This document shows, piece after piece, positions 1 to 5,776 of a stretch of 8,671 nucleotides of DNA (position 1 is its first letter; each line of letters begins with the position of its first letter). The DNA is from Methanoregula sp. (GTDB lineage Archaea; Halobacteriota; Methanomicrobia; Methanomicrobiales; Methanospirillaceae), in NCBI GenBank assembly GCA_023228295.1, contig JALOBP010000111.1:1-8671 (forward strand). Direction: 5' to 3'. The notes under the pieces were generated by a model that saw only the letters and a list, made by a program, of their open reading frames with translations, ran no database searches and was not told the origin of the DNA. Position numbers and translations under genes: made by a program.

Positions 1-1
1 C

Positions 2-1024
2 CAGTTCGCAGACGCGTTCGCCCGGGCGTGGTTCAAACTGACGCACCGCGACATGGGTCCGCGCTCACGCTATCTCGGCCCGGAGGTTCCGGCCGAAGAG
101 CTCATCTGGCAGGACCCTATCCCTGCCGTCAATCATAAACTGGTCGATGCACAGGACATCGTCTCCCTCAAGGGTAAAATCCTGGCTTCAGGCCTGTCGG
201 TGTCGGAGCTGGTCTCGACTGCCTGGGCATCGGCTTCCACCTTCCGCGGCTCCGACAAGCGCGGCGGTGCCAACGGTGCCCGCATCCGCTTATCGCCGCA
301 GAAGGACTGGGAAGTCAACCAGCCGCCCCGGCTCTCGAAGGTGCTGAAGGTCCTGGAGGGGATCCAGAGCACGTTCAACAGCACCGCCAAAGGCGGCAAA
401 AAGGTATCGCTGGCTGACCTCATCGTCCTGGCCGGCTGTGCGGGTGTCGAACAGGCTGCGAAGAATGCCGGTCACACGGTAACAGTCCCCTTCACGCCGG
501 GACGCATGGACGCCGTACCGGAGCAGACCGATGCGGCTTCCTTTTCCGTGCTCGAGCCGAAGGCGGACGGCTTCCGCAACTACCAGAAAACCCGTTATGC
601 TGTACCTTCTGAGGAACTGCTTGTTGACAAGGCGCAACTGCTGACCCTTACCGCGCCCGAGATGACGGTGCTCGTCGGAGGAATGCGCGTGCTGGACACC
701 AACTTCGGGCAGACAAAGGCCGGGGTTTTCACCAAAAAACCGGAGGCGCTCACCAACGACTTCTTCGTAAACCTGCTCGACATGGGGACGGTGTGGAAGC
801 CGGTATCAGACGCAAATGACCTGTTTGAAGGCCGCGATCGCAAGACTGGGGAAGTTACATGGACCGGCACGCGTGTCGACCTCATCTTTGGTTCGAACGC
901 CCAGCTCCGGGCCCTGGCCGAGGTCTATGCAAGCGCGGACGGGCAGCAGAAGTTTGTACAGGACTTCGTTGCGGCCTGGACCAAAGTGATGAACCTTGAC
1001 CGCTTCGACATCGCCGTATCATAG
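2..1024 (+). CDS. katG: Catalase-peroxidase KatG, C-terminal half (5' truncated by window edge)
   Basis: KatG is a heme b enzyme that breaks down hydrogen peroxide by catalase and peroxidase reactions. Only the last 340 residues are visible. The reading frame is open from base 2, so the ATG at 53 is an internal methionine and the true start lies left of the window. Recognisable KatG stretches are HRDMGPRSRYLGP just after the edge, then AWASASTFRGSDKRGGANGARIRL (in part), PFTPGR, LEPKADGFRNY, LTAPEMTVLVGGMRVL, LTNDFFVNLLDMG and the ending KVMNLDRFDIAVS. This is mainly the C-terminal, non-heme peroxidase-like domain, which in this family supports the fold of the N-terminal heme domain. The Arg in HRDMGP (bases 47-49) probably corresponds to the mobile switch arginine of KatG. 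The heme ligands and the Met-Tyr-Trp adduct residues would lie upstream, so activity cannot be judged here. The frame is intact to TAG. The heme-synthesis operon begins 80 bases downstream. Confidence 0.97.
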   Translation, partial: QFADAFARAWFKLTHRDMGPRSRYLGPEVPAEELIWQDPIPAVNHKLVDAQDIVSLKGKILASGLSVSELVSTAWASASTFRGSDKRGGANGARIRLSPQKDWEVNQPPRLSKVLKVLEGIQSTFNSTAKGGKKVSLADLIVLAGCAGVEQAAKNAGHTVTVPFTPGRMDAVPEQTDAASFSVLEPKADGFRNYQKTRYAVPSEELLVDKAQLLTLTAPEMTVLVGGMRVLDTNFGQTKAGVFTKKPEALTNDFFVNLLDMGTVWKPVSDANDLFEGRDRKTGEVTWTGTRVDLIFGSNAQLRALAEVYASADGQQKFVQDFVAAWTKVMNLDRFDIAVS

Positions 1025-1055
1025 GATAAATGCCTTCAATAGTGGAGAACCCAAA

Positions 1056-1067
1056 CGAAAGTAAATA
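1056..1067 (+). promoter_or_regulatory. Candidate archaeal BRE/TATA promoter for the ahb operon
   Basis: In the 80-base gap between katG and ahbD, the bases CGAAA (1056-1060) followed by GTAAATA (1061-1067) resemble an archaeal BRE plus TATA box. A start site about 25 bases on would fall near 1089, giving a leader of roughly 16 bases before the ahbD start. No terminator-like T-run follows katG, so read-through from katG is also possible. The call rests on pattern only. Confidence 0.35.
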
Positions 1068-1104
1068 AGGAACCCGGGCAGAGGGTGGTAAAAGGGTTGA
1101 AACT

Positions 1105-2181
1105 TTGAACGGCGGAGGGAACGCACCGCGTATCATCTCGTGGAACATCACGCTTCAGTGCCCCCTGAAGTGTTCCCATTGTTATGTGGATGCGGGCGTT
1201 AAGGAAGCAGACGGAGTGCTCTCCATGGATGAGGCAATGGGGGTCATCGACCAGAACCGGGCCACCGGTACCCCCATCGTTGTGCTGAGCGGGGGAGAAC
1301 CCCTTCTCCGTCAGGATATCTATACCATTGCACGGTATGGCACGGAGCAGGGACTCCGGATGGTCATGGGCACCAGCGGGTACCTTCTTGACCACGACAT
1401 CGCTGTTAAACTCCGGGATGCAGGGATCCGGGCCGTGGCCATCAGCCTGGATTCGAAAGAACCGGCTACCCACGATGCGCTGCGGGGGGTAAACGGGGTG
1501 TGGGAGCGGGCGGTTGCAGCCATCGCGCACTGTCGTGAGGCGGGGATTGGAGTCCAGATCAACATGACTGTCCTGCGGTCTGCGATAAGCGATGTTGAGG
1601 GCGTGACTGGTCTTGGTGAATCCCTCGGTGTCCGCGACTACCAGCTCTTCTTTCCCGTTCCTGCCGGGAGGGCACGGCAGGCCGGCACCGGCAGCCCGGA
1701 GGAGTACGAGGAACTGATCCGGCAGGTACTTACCCGGTACCGGGACTCCGGTCTCAATATCCGCCCGACCTGCGCCCCCCAGTTCCGGAGGATTGCCGAA
1801 GGACTCGGGATCAAAAACCCTGCATGGGGCCGGGGCTGCCTTGCCGGCATCACGTATTGCCGGATCTTTGCCAACGGCGATGTGACGCCCTGCCCGTACC
1901 TGCCGGTGAGCGCTGGCAACGTGCGCACAACCCCTTTTTTGGAGATCTGGAAAAACTCCCCGATCTTTACCGCACTCCGGGACCCGGATCGCCTCACCGG
2001 GAAATGCGGGCTGTGCAGTTACAAAACGATCTGCGGAGGGTGCCGTGCCCGGGCATACCGGATGGTGGATGTAACCCCGTCGCTCTGGTGCGATGGCCTT
2101 GCACTACCGGAAATGCCCGGCGGGAATATCTGCGGTGAAGACCCGTGGTGCCCGTACCTGCCCGGGGACGTGGGACCATGA
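1105..2181 (+). CDS. ahbD: Radical SAM heme b synthase AhbD (Fe-coproporphyrin III to heme)
   Basis: AhbD catalyses the last step of the siroheme-dependent heme pathway, the oxidative decarboxylation of two propionates of Fe-coproporphyrin III to vinyl groups. The 358-residue product has the radical SAM cluster motif CPLKCSHC (Cys19, Cys23, Cys26) and the SAM-binding GGEPL motif (63-67). The C-terminal half carries family landmarks: RPTCAP (220-225), RGCLAGITYC (243-252), the GDVTPCPYLP region, and the auxiliary-cluster segment CGLCSYKTICGGCRARAY (301-318). These separate it from AhbC, which reads YWLVPAGRG and GGCRVRA-like at equivalent places. The start is a TTG. It is the only standard start between the in-frame stop TAA at 1066 and the first cluster cysteine. 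A weak GGTGGT-type ribosome site lies about 15 bases upstream. The tail (about residues 322-339) seems longer than in other AhbD proteins I recall and adds Cys329. The gene overlaps ahbA by ATGA. Confidence 0.9.
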   Translation: MNGGGNAPRIISWNITLQCPLKCSHCYVDAGVKEADGVLSMDEAMGVIDQNRATGTPIVVLSGGEPLLRQDIYTIARYGTEQGLRMVMGTSGYLLDHDIAVKLRDAGIRAVAISLDSKEPATHDALRGVNGVWERAVAAIAHCREAGIGVQINMTVLRSAISDVEGVTGLGESLGVRDYQLFFPVPAGRARQAGTGSPEEYEELIRQVLTRYRDSGLNIRPTCAPQFRRIAEGLGIKNPAWGRGCLAGITYCRIFANGDVTPCPYLPVSAGNVRTTPFLEIWKNSPIFTALRDPDRLTGKCGLCSYKTICGGCRARAYRMVDVTPSLWCDGLALPEMPGGNICGEDPWCPYLPGDVGP

Positions 2182-2690
2182 CTGAAACGTTCAGGCCGGA
2201 TGAAACGGACCTGAGGATCCTCACGGCCCTTCAGGACGATATCCCGCTCGAAGCCCGCCCGTGGAAAGCGATCGCGGACCGGCTTGCGATCTCCGAGGCT
2301 GCCATGCTTGCCCGGATACAACGGATGAAGAACGCGGGAATCATCCGGGGCATATCCCCGGTACTGGAATCCCACCGCCTCGGGTTGCATGCCGCAACGC
2401 TCGTCGCCCTCCATGTTCCTGACGGCCGGGTGGACGCGATCGCTGCCCTGATCAACAACTATCCGGAGGTATCGCACAATTTCCAGAGGGACCATTATTA
2501 TTCGCTCTGGTTCACGATCGCAGCAGAAGACGGTAAAGGCATCCGCCGCGTGCTGGACGATATCAGGTCGCGGACCGGAATTTCGCCGGAAGATATCCTC
2601 AACCTGCCAACAGAAAAAAAGATAAAAATCGATGTACGATTCAGGTTTGTTCCTGTCCGGCCCGGGGAGGTTCCCGATGGACGCGACTGA
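2178..2690 (+). CDS. ahbA: Siroheme decarboxylase subunit, AhbA-like
   Basis: AhbA and AhbB together decarboxylate two acetate side chains of siroheme to give 12,18-didecarboxysiroheme, the first committed step of the alternative heme pathway. The 170-residue product has an AsnC/Lrp-like layout. A winged-helix part spans about residues 8-65 (ETDLRILTALQDDIPLEARP, then RIQRMKNAGIIRGISP). It is followed by an alpha/beta ligand domain containing the family signature HNFQRDHYYSLWFT (100-113). I chose the ATG at 2178, which overlaps the ahbD stop as ATGA and gives the family-like beginning MTETFRPDETDLRIL. An in-frame ATG at 2145 would add 11 residues lying inside ahbD and is less likely. It lacks the usual DNA-binding regulator context and sits between the other ahb genes, so an enzyme role is favoured over a transcription factor. 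Naming it A rather than B rests on sequence flavour and gene order (as I recall from Methanosarcina barkeri), and is less certain than the family. Confidence 0.86.
   Translation: MTETFRPDETDLRILTALQDDIPLEARPWKAIADRLAISEAAMLARIQRMKNAGIIRGISPVLESHRLGLHAATLVALHVPDGRVDAIAALINNYPEVSHNFQRDHYYSLWFTIAAEDGKGIRRVLDDIRSRTGISPEDILNLPTEKKIKIDVRFRFVPVRPGEVPDGRD
2664..2670 (+). promoter_or_regulatory. Ribosome binding site deciding the ahbB start
   Basis: GGGGAGG lies 6 bases before the ATG at 2677, inside the end of ahbA. It supports that ATG over the in-frame ATG at 2632, which lies far inside ahbA and would add 15 residues unlike the family's N-terminus. Confidence 0.75.
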
Positions 2691-3165
2691 TGTCTGCCTG
2701 CTCCGGGAACTGGAACACGGTCTCCCGCTCGTGCCGTTCCCGTTCGACGAGATCGGAAACCGGCTCGGTATTTCCGGAACCGAGGTCATGGAACGGGTCC
2801 GGAGCTTAAAGGAAGCCGGCATCATCCGGAAATTCCGGGCACGCATTGACCAGCGGAAGGTGGGCATAACGGCAAATGCCCTTGTTGCGTGGAGAGGAAA
2901 AGGGAATGAGGGTGGCGATCTGGGTGCCCGGCTGGCCGCGTTTCCCCCCGTTACCCATTGCTATGAACGCAGGGCCATCCCGGGCCGCTGGGAGTACACC
3001 CATTATACCGTGCACCATGGGTACAGCCGGGAGCAGGTGCTTGATGAGGTGCGGGAGATAGCAGGAAATATTGGCAGCCCGGAGTATGCCGTCCTGTTCA
3101 GCACGCGGGAGTTCAAGCGGGTGCCGAACGTGCGGATGGGCGAGAACGGGGGTGGCACCCCATGA
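2677..3165 (+). CDS. ahbB: Siroheme decarboxylase subunit, AhbB-like
   Basis: This is the second siroheme decarboxylase subunit, a paralogue of the preceding gene and its expected partner in a hetero-oligomer. The 162-residue product again has a winged-helix N-terminal part (about 3-55, with NRLGISGTEVMERVRSLKEAGIIRKF in part) and an AsnC-like alpha/beta part. AhbB-type landmarks are TANALVAW (65-72), THCYERR (93-99), WEYTHYTVHHG (105-115) and FSTREFKRV (141-149). The start at 2677 is backed by a strong ribosome site and gives the compact MDATDVCLLRELEHG beginning. It overlaps ahbA by 14 bases and ahbC by 4, so the two subunits are probably made in matched amounts by translational coupling. 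The usual SHCY motif reads THCY here, a conservative change. I do not assign catalytic residues. An AsnC-type regulator is the alternative, made unlikely by these signatures and the neighbours. Confidence 0.87.
   Translation: MDATDVCLLRELEHGLPLVPFPFDEIGNRLGISGTEVMERVRSLKEAGIIRKFRARIDQRKVGITANALVAWRGKGNEGGDLGARLAAFPPVTHCYERRAIPGRWEYTHYTVHHGYSREQVLDEVREIAGNIGSPEYAVLFSTREFKRVPNVRMGENGGGTP
3148..3154 (+). promoter_or_regulatory. Ribosome binding site for ahbC
   Basis: GGGGGTGG-like sequence at 3148-3154 lies 7 bases before the ATG at 3162, within the last codons of ahbB. Together with the ATGA overlap it supports the ahbC start chosen here. Confidence 0.6.
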
Positions 3166-4346
3166 ACCGCATTACCCAGTGCATGCACGGGCGGGGTACA
3201 GTAAGTGCCGTCATGCACCACCGCCACAAGCCGCAGGGCGGGGTGCCAGGTGCATACCTCGCATTCACCGGGATGTACCGGCCGGTTGTCTTCTGGAACC
3301 TCACGGACCGCTGCAACCTCCGCTGCACTCATTGCTACAATACGTCCGGCCCGGATCGGGGACCAGAAGAGGAACTCACGACCCCTGAAGCGCTGGGGGT
3401 CATCGATGACCTCGCCGGCATGGGGGTCCCGCTCATCCTCTTTACCGGGGGAGAACCGCTGATGAGGGAAGACATCTGGGACCTGGCACGCCATGCCAGG
3501 GGCCGGGGTCTGAAGATGGCACTCAGTACCAACGGGACCCTGATCACTCCGGAGATTGCCCGCAGGATCCGGGATTGCGGGATCGAGTACGCCGGGATAT
3601 CGCTTGACGGGGCCCGGGCAAAGACCCATGACCGGTTCAGGAACTCTTCCGGTGCGTTTGCAAAGACAATCGCAGCCTTTGCAGCCTGTAAAGAGGCCGG
3701 GCTCCGGTGCGGGGTACGGGTCACGCTTACTAAGGAAAACTGTGGGGAACTGGAAGCACTCGTCGATCTTGCCCTCCTGCTGGGAGCGTCACGGTTCTGC
3801 CTCTACTGGCTTGTACCTGCTGGAAGGGGGAGTGAATCCTATGCCCGGCTGCAGCTGGATACTGAGGAGGTGACCCGTGCCCTCGCCCACCTCTACCGGA
3901 AAGCAAAGGAGACTGACCCGGCAGCCATGGAGTTCCTGACTGTCGATGCCCCGCAGGACTGCATTCACCTGCTCGCCTCGATGGAAAAGGACGGGTCGGA
4001 AGACCTTGCCGATGCTCGCGGGCTGCTGGAGTCCTTACAGGGCGGGTGCAGCGCCGGGACCCGCGTGGCAAATATCGATGCACGGGGAAATGTCTACCCG
4101 TGCCAGTTTGCCCGCTCGCCGGAATTTCTCGTGGGAAACATCCGGAACCGGCCATTCAGCACCCTCTGGGCAGATACGGCCAATCCGTCCCTTGTTACGT
4201 TCCGGCAGAAGCACGCCCGGTTCGGGGGTCGGTGTGGCGGGGGCCGGTACCGTGATCTCTGCGGCGGCGGGTGTCGGGTCAGAGCCCATGCAGCGGACGG
4301 GGATTTTTTTGCTGAAGATCCTTTCTGTTATGTTGAGCAGCTCTAA
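3162..4346 (+). CDS. ahbC: Radical SAM 12,18-didecarboxysiroheme deacetylase AhbC
   Basis: AhbC removes the two remaining acetate side chains of 12,18-didecarboxysiroheme to give Fe-coproporphyrin III, the substrate of AhbD. The 394-residue product has an N-terminal lead of about 40 residues, then RPVVFWNLTDRCNLRCTHCYN with the radical SAM cysteines Cys51, Cys55 and Cys58, and GGEPLM from residue 96. SRFCLYWLVPAGRG and FLTVDAPQD match the AhbC/NirJ type rather than AhbD. The C-terminal auxiliary-cluster region holds Cys296, Cys314, Cys358, Cys367, Cys371 and Cys389. This region is odd. Where relatives usually read C-x2-C before the CGG motif, this protein has Cys358-Gly-Gly-Gly361, and it carries an extra Cys371 in CGGGCRVRA. 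The frame is otherwise intact. It is the last gene of the ahb operon, overlaps ahbB by ATGA, and a T-run follows its stop. NirJ of heme d1 synthesis is the nearest alternative, but the other nir genes are absent. Confidence 0.9.
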   Translation: MNRITQCMHGRGTVSAVMHHRHKPQGGVPGAYLAFTGMYRPVVFWNLTDRCNLRCTHCYNTSGPDRGPEEELTTPEALGVIDDLAGMGVPLILFTGGEPLMREDIWDLARHARGRGLKMALSTNGTLITPEIARRIRDCGIEYAGISLDGARAKTHDRFRNSSGAFAKTIAAFAACKEAGLRCGVRVTLTKENCGELEALVDLALLLGASRFCLYWLVPAGRGSESYARLQLDTEEVTRALAHLYRKAKETDPAAMEFLTVDAPQDCIHLLASMEKDGSEDLADARGLLESLQGGCSAGTRVANIDARGNVYPCQFARSPEFLVGNIRNRPFSTLWADTANPSLVTFRQKHARFGGRCGGGRYRDLCGGGCRVRAHAADGDFFAEDPFCYVEQL

Positions 4347-4354
4347 AAACAGTG

Positions 4355-4370
4355 CCGGCAGGGTTTTTTT
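4355..4370 (+). terminator. Candidate terminator of the ahb operon
   Basis: CCGGCAGGG followed by seven T (4364-4370) starts 9 bases after the ahbC stop. A T-tract in the non-template strand is the usual archaeal termination signal. TGCCGGCA (4353-4360) is self-complementary but leaves no loop, so I do not claim a hairpin. Nearly the same 16 bases recur on the minus strand at 8562-8577, also after a stop codon, which strengthens the call. Confidence 0.5.
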
Positions 4371-4379
4371 AATCGTAAC

Positions 4380-4386
4380 AATTAAT
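4380..4386 (+). promoter_or_regulatory. Weak candidate TATA box for the ferredoxin-reductase operon
   Basis: AATTAAT lies about 31 bases before the ferredoxin ATG, in the 67-base gap after ahbC. No convincing ribosome site precedes that ATG, so a leaderless or very short-leader message from here is plausible. The T-run just upstream could itself act as a TATA-like element, and read-through from ahbC is also possible. Confidence 0.25.
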
Positions 4387-4413
4387 GAAGGAAAAAAGCC
4401 AACATATTGCGCA

Positions 4414-4590
4414 ATGCTCAAAGTACATCGGGATATCTGTGGATACTGCGGATGCTGTGTATCAGTCTGCCCGGAAGGCGCCCTTGAACTAATCGACGCG
4501 TATCTTTCCGTTGAGAAAACCTGCACGAGCTGTGGAGTCTGTGCAAAGGTCTGCCCCCTTGGTGCCCTGGAGGTAGTCAATGAAAAATAA
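4414..4590 (+). CDS. Small 2[4Fe-4S] ferredoxin, likely partner of the geranylgeranyl reductase
   Basis: The product is a 58-residue low-potential ferredoxin with two classical cluster motifs: Cys9-x2-Cys12-x2-Cys15-x3-Cys19-Pro and Cys37-x2-Cys40-x2-Cys43-x3-Cys47-Pro. Cys14 is an additional cysteine beside the first motif. The frame is open far upstream into ahbC, but the ATG at 4414 gives the normal compact ferredoxin start MLKVHRDICGYCG, so the longer reading is rejected. The gene overlaps the next one by 11 bases and contains its ribosome site, so the two proteins are very probably co-made. In Methanosarcina acetivorans a ferredoxin encoded beside the homologous reductase supplies its electrons, and the same role is inferred here. 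It could also serve the radical SAM heme enzymes just upstream, but the gap and T-run make that second choice. Confidence 0.93.
   Translation: MLKVHRDICGYCGCCVSVCPEGALELIDAYLSVEKTCTSCGVCAKVCPLGALEVVNEK
4569..4574 (+). promoter_or_regulatory. Ribosome binding site for the geranylgeranyl reductase
   Basis: GGAGGT, a perfect core match to the archaeal 16S tail, lies 5 bases before the ATG at 4580 and within the last codons of the ferredoxin gene. It fixes the start and points to translational coupling. Confidence 0.8.
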
Positions 4591-5776
4591 GTATGACGTC
4601 CTTGTCATCGGTGGCGGGCCTGCCGGTGCGATAGCGGCAAAGACTGCAGTCGAGAAAGGACTCTCGGCACTCATTGTCGAGAAGCGCCCTGCCATCGGTG
4701 CTCCCGTCCGTTGTGCGGAAGGTGTCAGCAAGGAGGCCCTTGCGGATTTCATCGACCCCGACCCCCGCTGGATCTCGGCCGAGATGACCGGCGCGGGCAT
4801 TGTTGCCCCCGACGGTTTCTTCATGAAACTCGAGTCGTCCATGGCCGGCGGCAAGGTTGGCTATGTCCTTGACCGGAAATTCTTCGACCGTGAGCTGGTC
4901 TGGAAGGCGGCAGAGGCCGGGGCCGAGGTGGCCGTAAAGTCCCGGGCCTGCGCCCCGATCATGGAAGGCGGCGTAGTCAAGGGAGCCAAGATCGACTACT
5001 GCGGCAAAGTGACTGATGTCAGGGCCCAGGTTGTCATCGCAGCCGACGGCGTGGAATCCAAGTTCTCGAAGTGGTGCGGGATCGACACGACCGTTCCCGT
5101 CCGCGAGATCATGAGCTCTGTCCAGTACGTGATGACCGATATCGACATCGACCCGGGCGCAACCATCTTCTATCTCGGCAATGATGTTGCCCCCGAAGGC
5201 TACCTCTGGGTCTTCCCCAAGGGCAAGCGCACCGCAAACGTGGGCATCGGTATCTCCGGTAAAAAGAGCGGGGATGGCCACCGGGCCAAGGACTATCTCG
5301 ACAAGTTCGTGAAAAAGACCTTCCCGAACGGCAAGACCATCGAGTACATCCCAGGTGGCGTCTCGGTCTGCCGCCCGCTTGACTGCACAGTTGCCGATGG
5401 TCTCATCATCGCCGGCGATGCAGCCCGGGTTGTGGACCCGCTGACCGGCGGCGGTATCTACAATGCGATGTACACCGGCAGGCTCGCGGCAGAAGTTGCC
5501 GCAGACTGCATTGGCAAAGGCGATGTGTCCAAAAAAGCGCTCATGAAATATGACAAGGAATGGCGTGCATCCAAGATGGGCAAGGCCATCGAACGCAATT
5601 ACCACATCAAGGAGTACCTCATCAAGCAGCCTGACGAGAAACTCAACGAGATCATCCACTCGGTCTCGAAAATGAACCTGTCAGAGTTCTCCACCCTGAA
5701 CCTGATAAAAGAAATTATCAAGGCCAACCCGAAACTGGTGCTCGAGCTGGGCGCGCTCGCGGCATCACTCCGCTGA
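4580..5776 (+). CDS. Digeranylgeranylglycerophospholipid reductase (geranylgeranyl reductase family, FAD)
   Basis: This FAD flavoenzyme reduces the double bonds of the geranylgeranyl chains of archaeal ether lipids, producing saturated membrane lipids. The 398-residue product begins with a dinucleotide-binding fold, YDVLVIGGGPAGAIAA (Gly11, Gly13, Gly16), followed by an acidic residue at the end of the second strand (VEKR). GAPVRCAEGVSK around Cys45 is the family's conserved active-site cysteine region. The AADG motif is at 154-157. YLWVFPKGKRTANVGIG (208-224) and AGDAARVVDPLTGGGI (278-293) are the substrate-side and second FAD-binding motifs. Length and motif order are normal. The start at 4580 has an excellent ribosome site. 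The neighbouring ferredoxin is the likely electron donor. The 3' end overlaps the convergent trkA by 12 bases. A quinone or prenyl reductase with another substrate cannot be excluded, but the ferredoxin pairing favours the lipid enzyme. Confidence 0.93.
   Translation: MKNKYDVLVIGGGPAGAIAAKTAVEKGLSALIVEKRPAIGAPVRCAEGVSKEALADFIDPDPRWISAEMTGAGIVAPDGFFMKLESSMAGGKVGYVLDRKFFDRELVWKAAEAGAEVAVKSRACAPIMEGGVVKGAKIDYCGKVTDVRAQVVIAADGVESKFSKWCGIDTTVPVREIMSSVQYVMTDIDIDPGATIFYLGNDVAPEGYLWVFPKGKRTANVGIGISGKKSGDGHRAKDYLDKFVKKTFPNGKTIEYIPGGVSVCRPLDCTVADGLIIAGDAARVVDPLTGGGIYNAMYTGRLAAEVAADCIGKGDVSKKALMKYDKEWRASKMGKAIERNYHIKEYLIKQPDEKLNEIIHSVSKMNLSEFSTLNLIKEIIKANPKLVLELGALAASLR

Noticed and set aside
53..1024. 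A complete short gene starting at ATG 53
   Set aside because: The frame continues upstream with KatG-matching residues to the window edge. This is the tail of a much longer protein.
2145..2177. Earlier ATG for ahbA
   Set aside because: It would add 11 residues inside ahbD. The ATGA overlap at 2178 gives the expected N-terminus.
2019..2867. Antisense open frame (282 codons) opposite ahbD, ahbA and ahbB
   Set aside because: It spans the ends and starts of three coupled sense genes, has low-complexity Arg/Pro/Ser-rich composition and no motif. It is a shadow frame.
2178..3165. ahbA and ahbB as Lrp/AsnC transcription regulators
   Set aside because: The fold is shared, but HNFQRDHYYSLWFT and THCYERR-type motifs and the tight ahb context indicate siroheme decarboxylase subunits.
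3946..4413. Ferredoxin read as a 214-residue fusion with an upstream domain
   Set aside because: The upstream part overlaps ahbC in another frame and looks random. The ATG at 4414 gives a normal-length ferredoxin.
4577..5659. Long antisense open frame (360 codons) opposite the geranylgeranyl reductase
   Set aside because: It lies wholly opposite a well-supported enzyme gene, shows no recognisable family motif, and is explained by GC-rich codon use leaving the opposite frame open.
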